Of a stretch of 14,132 bases of DNA, positions 13,756 through 14,132 are shown one piece after another. Position 1 is the first letter of the stretch, and every line of letters starts with the position of its first letter. A model generated the notes under the pieces. That model saw only the letters and a program-made list of their open reading frames with translations. It was not told where the DNA came from and ran no database searches. A program made the translations under genes and the position numbers. Origin of the DNA: Myxococcales bacterium (GTDB lineage Bacteria > Myxococcota > Myxococcia > Myxococcales > Myxococcaceae). The stretch spans positions 1 through 14,132 of the forward strand of contig PMBV01000018.1 of NCBI GenBank assembly GCA_003153055.1, in the 5' to 3' direction.

Positions 13756-14132
13756 ATGCCACGTGATCTGCCCTTGAGAGTGCGCGCACTGCCGGCCTGG
13801 CACATGGTTGTGCCCATGGCTGCGCTGCTCGTCACTCTGGGGTGCGGCGACGGCAAGGTCGACGTCGGTCCAGGGAAAGATGGGGGGAGTGCGGCAGGCC
13901 GGGACGGTGGTGGCGCGGATGGGGGCGGCGCTCGAATCGACGGTGGCTCGAGACCGGACGTCGTCGTCGACGTCGACGCTGGTGTGCCTGCCCCGTCAGG
14001 CCCGGTGAGCCTGGTCGATGCCACCCACGTTCGGCTGTTGCCAGGCAGCCCCTTCTACGAGCGACAGGAGCTTCACCGGCGCGGCTACCTGGCCTCGCTT
14101 GACCCGGACCGGCTGCTGTTCGAGTACCGGAA
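13756..14132 (+). CDS. Partial lipoprotein, GH127-type beta-L-arabinofuranosidase (N-terminus only)
   Basis: The gene runs off the right edge after 125 codons with no stop. Residues 1-30 are a basic n-region and hydrophobic stretch ending at Cys30 (LLVTLGC); the site has Gly at -1 but is not a perfect lipobox. Residues 31-82 are a Gly/Asp-rich linker, like that of the neighbouring esterase. From residue 84 the text matches the start of the former DUF1680 family (GH127/GH146): VSLVDATHVRLLPGSPFYER, then RGYLASLDPDRLLFEYR, where the family has a Leu-Leu-x-Leu-Asp-Pro-Asp-Arg-Leu-Leu signature. Such enzymes release L-arabinofuranose from plant or glycoprotein glycans. The catalytic residues lie outside the window. 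ATG 13756 is chosen; GTG 13753 directly before it is also possible. It is divergent from the esterase. Confidence 0.75.
   Translation, partial: MPRDLPLRVRALPAWHMVVPMAALLVTLGCGDGKVDVGPGKDGGSAAGRDGGGADGGGARIDGGSRPDVVVDVDAGVPAPSGPVSLVDATHVRLLPGSPFYERQELHRRGYLASLDPDRLLFEYR

Noticed and set aside
1..14132. CRISPR arrays, tRNA or rRNA genes, insertion sequences, integrases
   Set aside because: No regularly spaced direct repeats, no tRNA-like arm pattern, no transposase or recombinase motifs and no flanking terminal repeats were seen.

Overview
The window is high-GC DNA from a Gram-negative bacterium, most likely a myxobacterium (Myxococcota). The reasons are the strong G/C bias at third codon positions, frequent GTG starts, a full set of lipid A genes, several lipoproteins with Asp/Ala/Gly-rich linkers behind the lipobox, a large PAS hybrid kinase, and a multiheme c-type cytochrome. 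The assignment rests on style and gene content, not on a marker gene.

Layout. Positions 237-1407 (minus) hold a small coiled-coil protein and a lipoprotein with a probable concanavalin A-like domain. Positions 1408-2070 have no convincing gene but contain a perfect 11-bp inverted repeat (1841-1878) and perhaps the remains of a decayed reading frame. Positions 2071-4653 (minus) encode a 7-TM, double-PAS hybrid histidine kinase. Positions 4781-8446 (minus) are an outer-membrane biogenesis operon in the order skp/ompH, lpxD, fabZ, lpxA, lpxI. It supplies a periplasmic chaperone, the 3-hydroxyacyl-ACP dehydratase, two lipid A acyltransferases and the UDP-2,3-diacylglucosamine hydrolase; no lpxB is present. 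Positions 8628-12426 (plus), divergent from skp, form a likely three-gene operon: a single-domain CheY-like receiver, a tetraheme cytochrome lipoprotein with a degenerate phosphoesterase-like N-terminal domain, and an MltD-type lytic transglycosylase with three LysM repeats. Positions 12439-13611 (minus) encode a CE1/PHB-depolymerase-like lipoprotein esterase resembling feruloyl esterases. Positions 13756-14132 (plus) are the start of a lipoprotein with the N-terminus of a GH127-type beta-L-arabinofuranosidase, cut by the window edge.

How the parts fit. The centre is devoted to the envelope: lipid A synthesis and outer-membrane protein chaperoning on one strand, peptidoglycan remodelling on the other, with two signalling proteins nearby. 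The right edge looks like a small surface-exposed plant-polysaccharide unit (feruloyl ester cleavage plus arabinofuranose removal).

Most notable observations: (1) four consecutive-gene junctions use exactly the same GTGA start/stop overlap; (2) the receiver gene has a short in-frame ORF with good ribosome-binding signals that stops at a TGA directly abutting its GTG start; (3) the cytochrome's phosphoesterase-like domain seems to have lost its metal ligands and is co-transcribed with a receiver and a murein hydrolase; (4) two perfect inverted repeats, each with a 16-nt spacer, lie either side of the kinase gene. No clearly new defence or mobile system was found.
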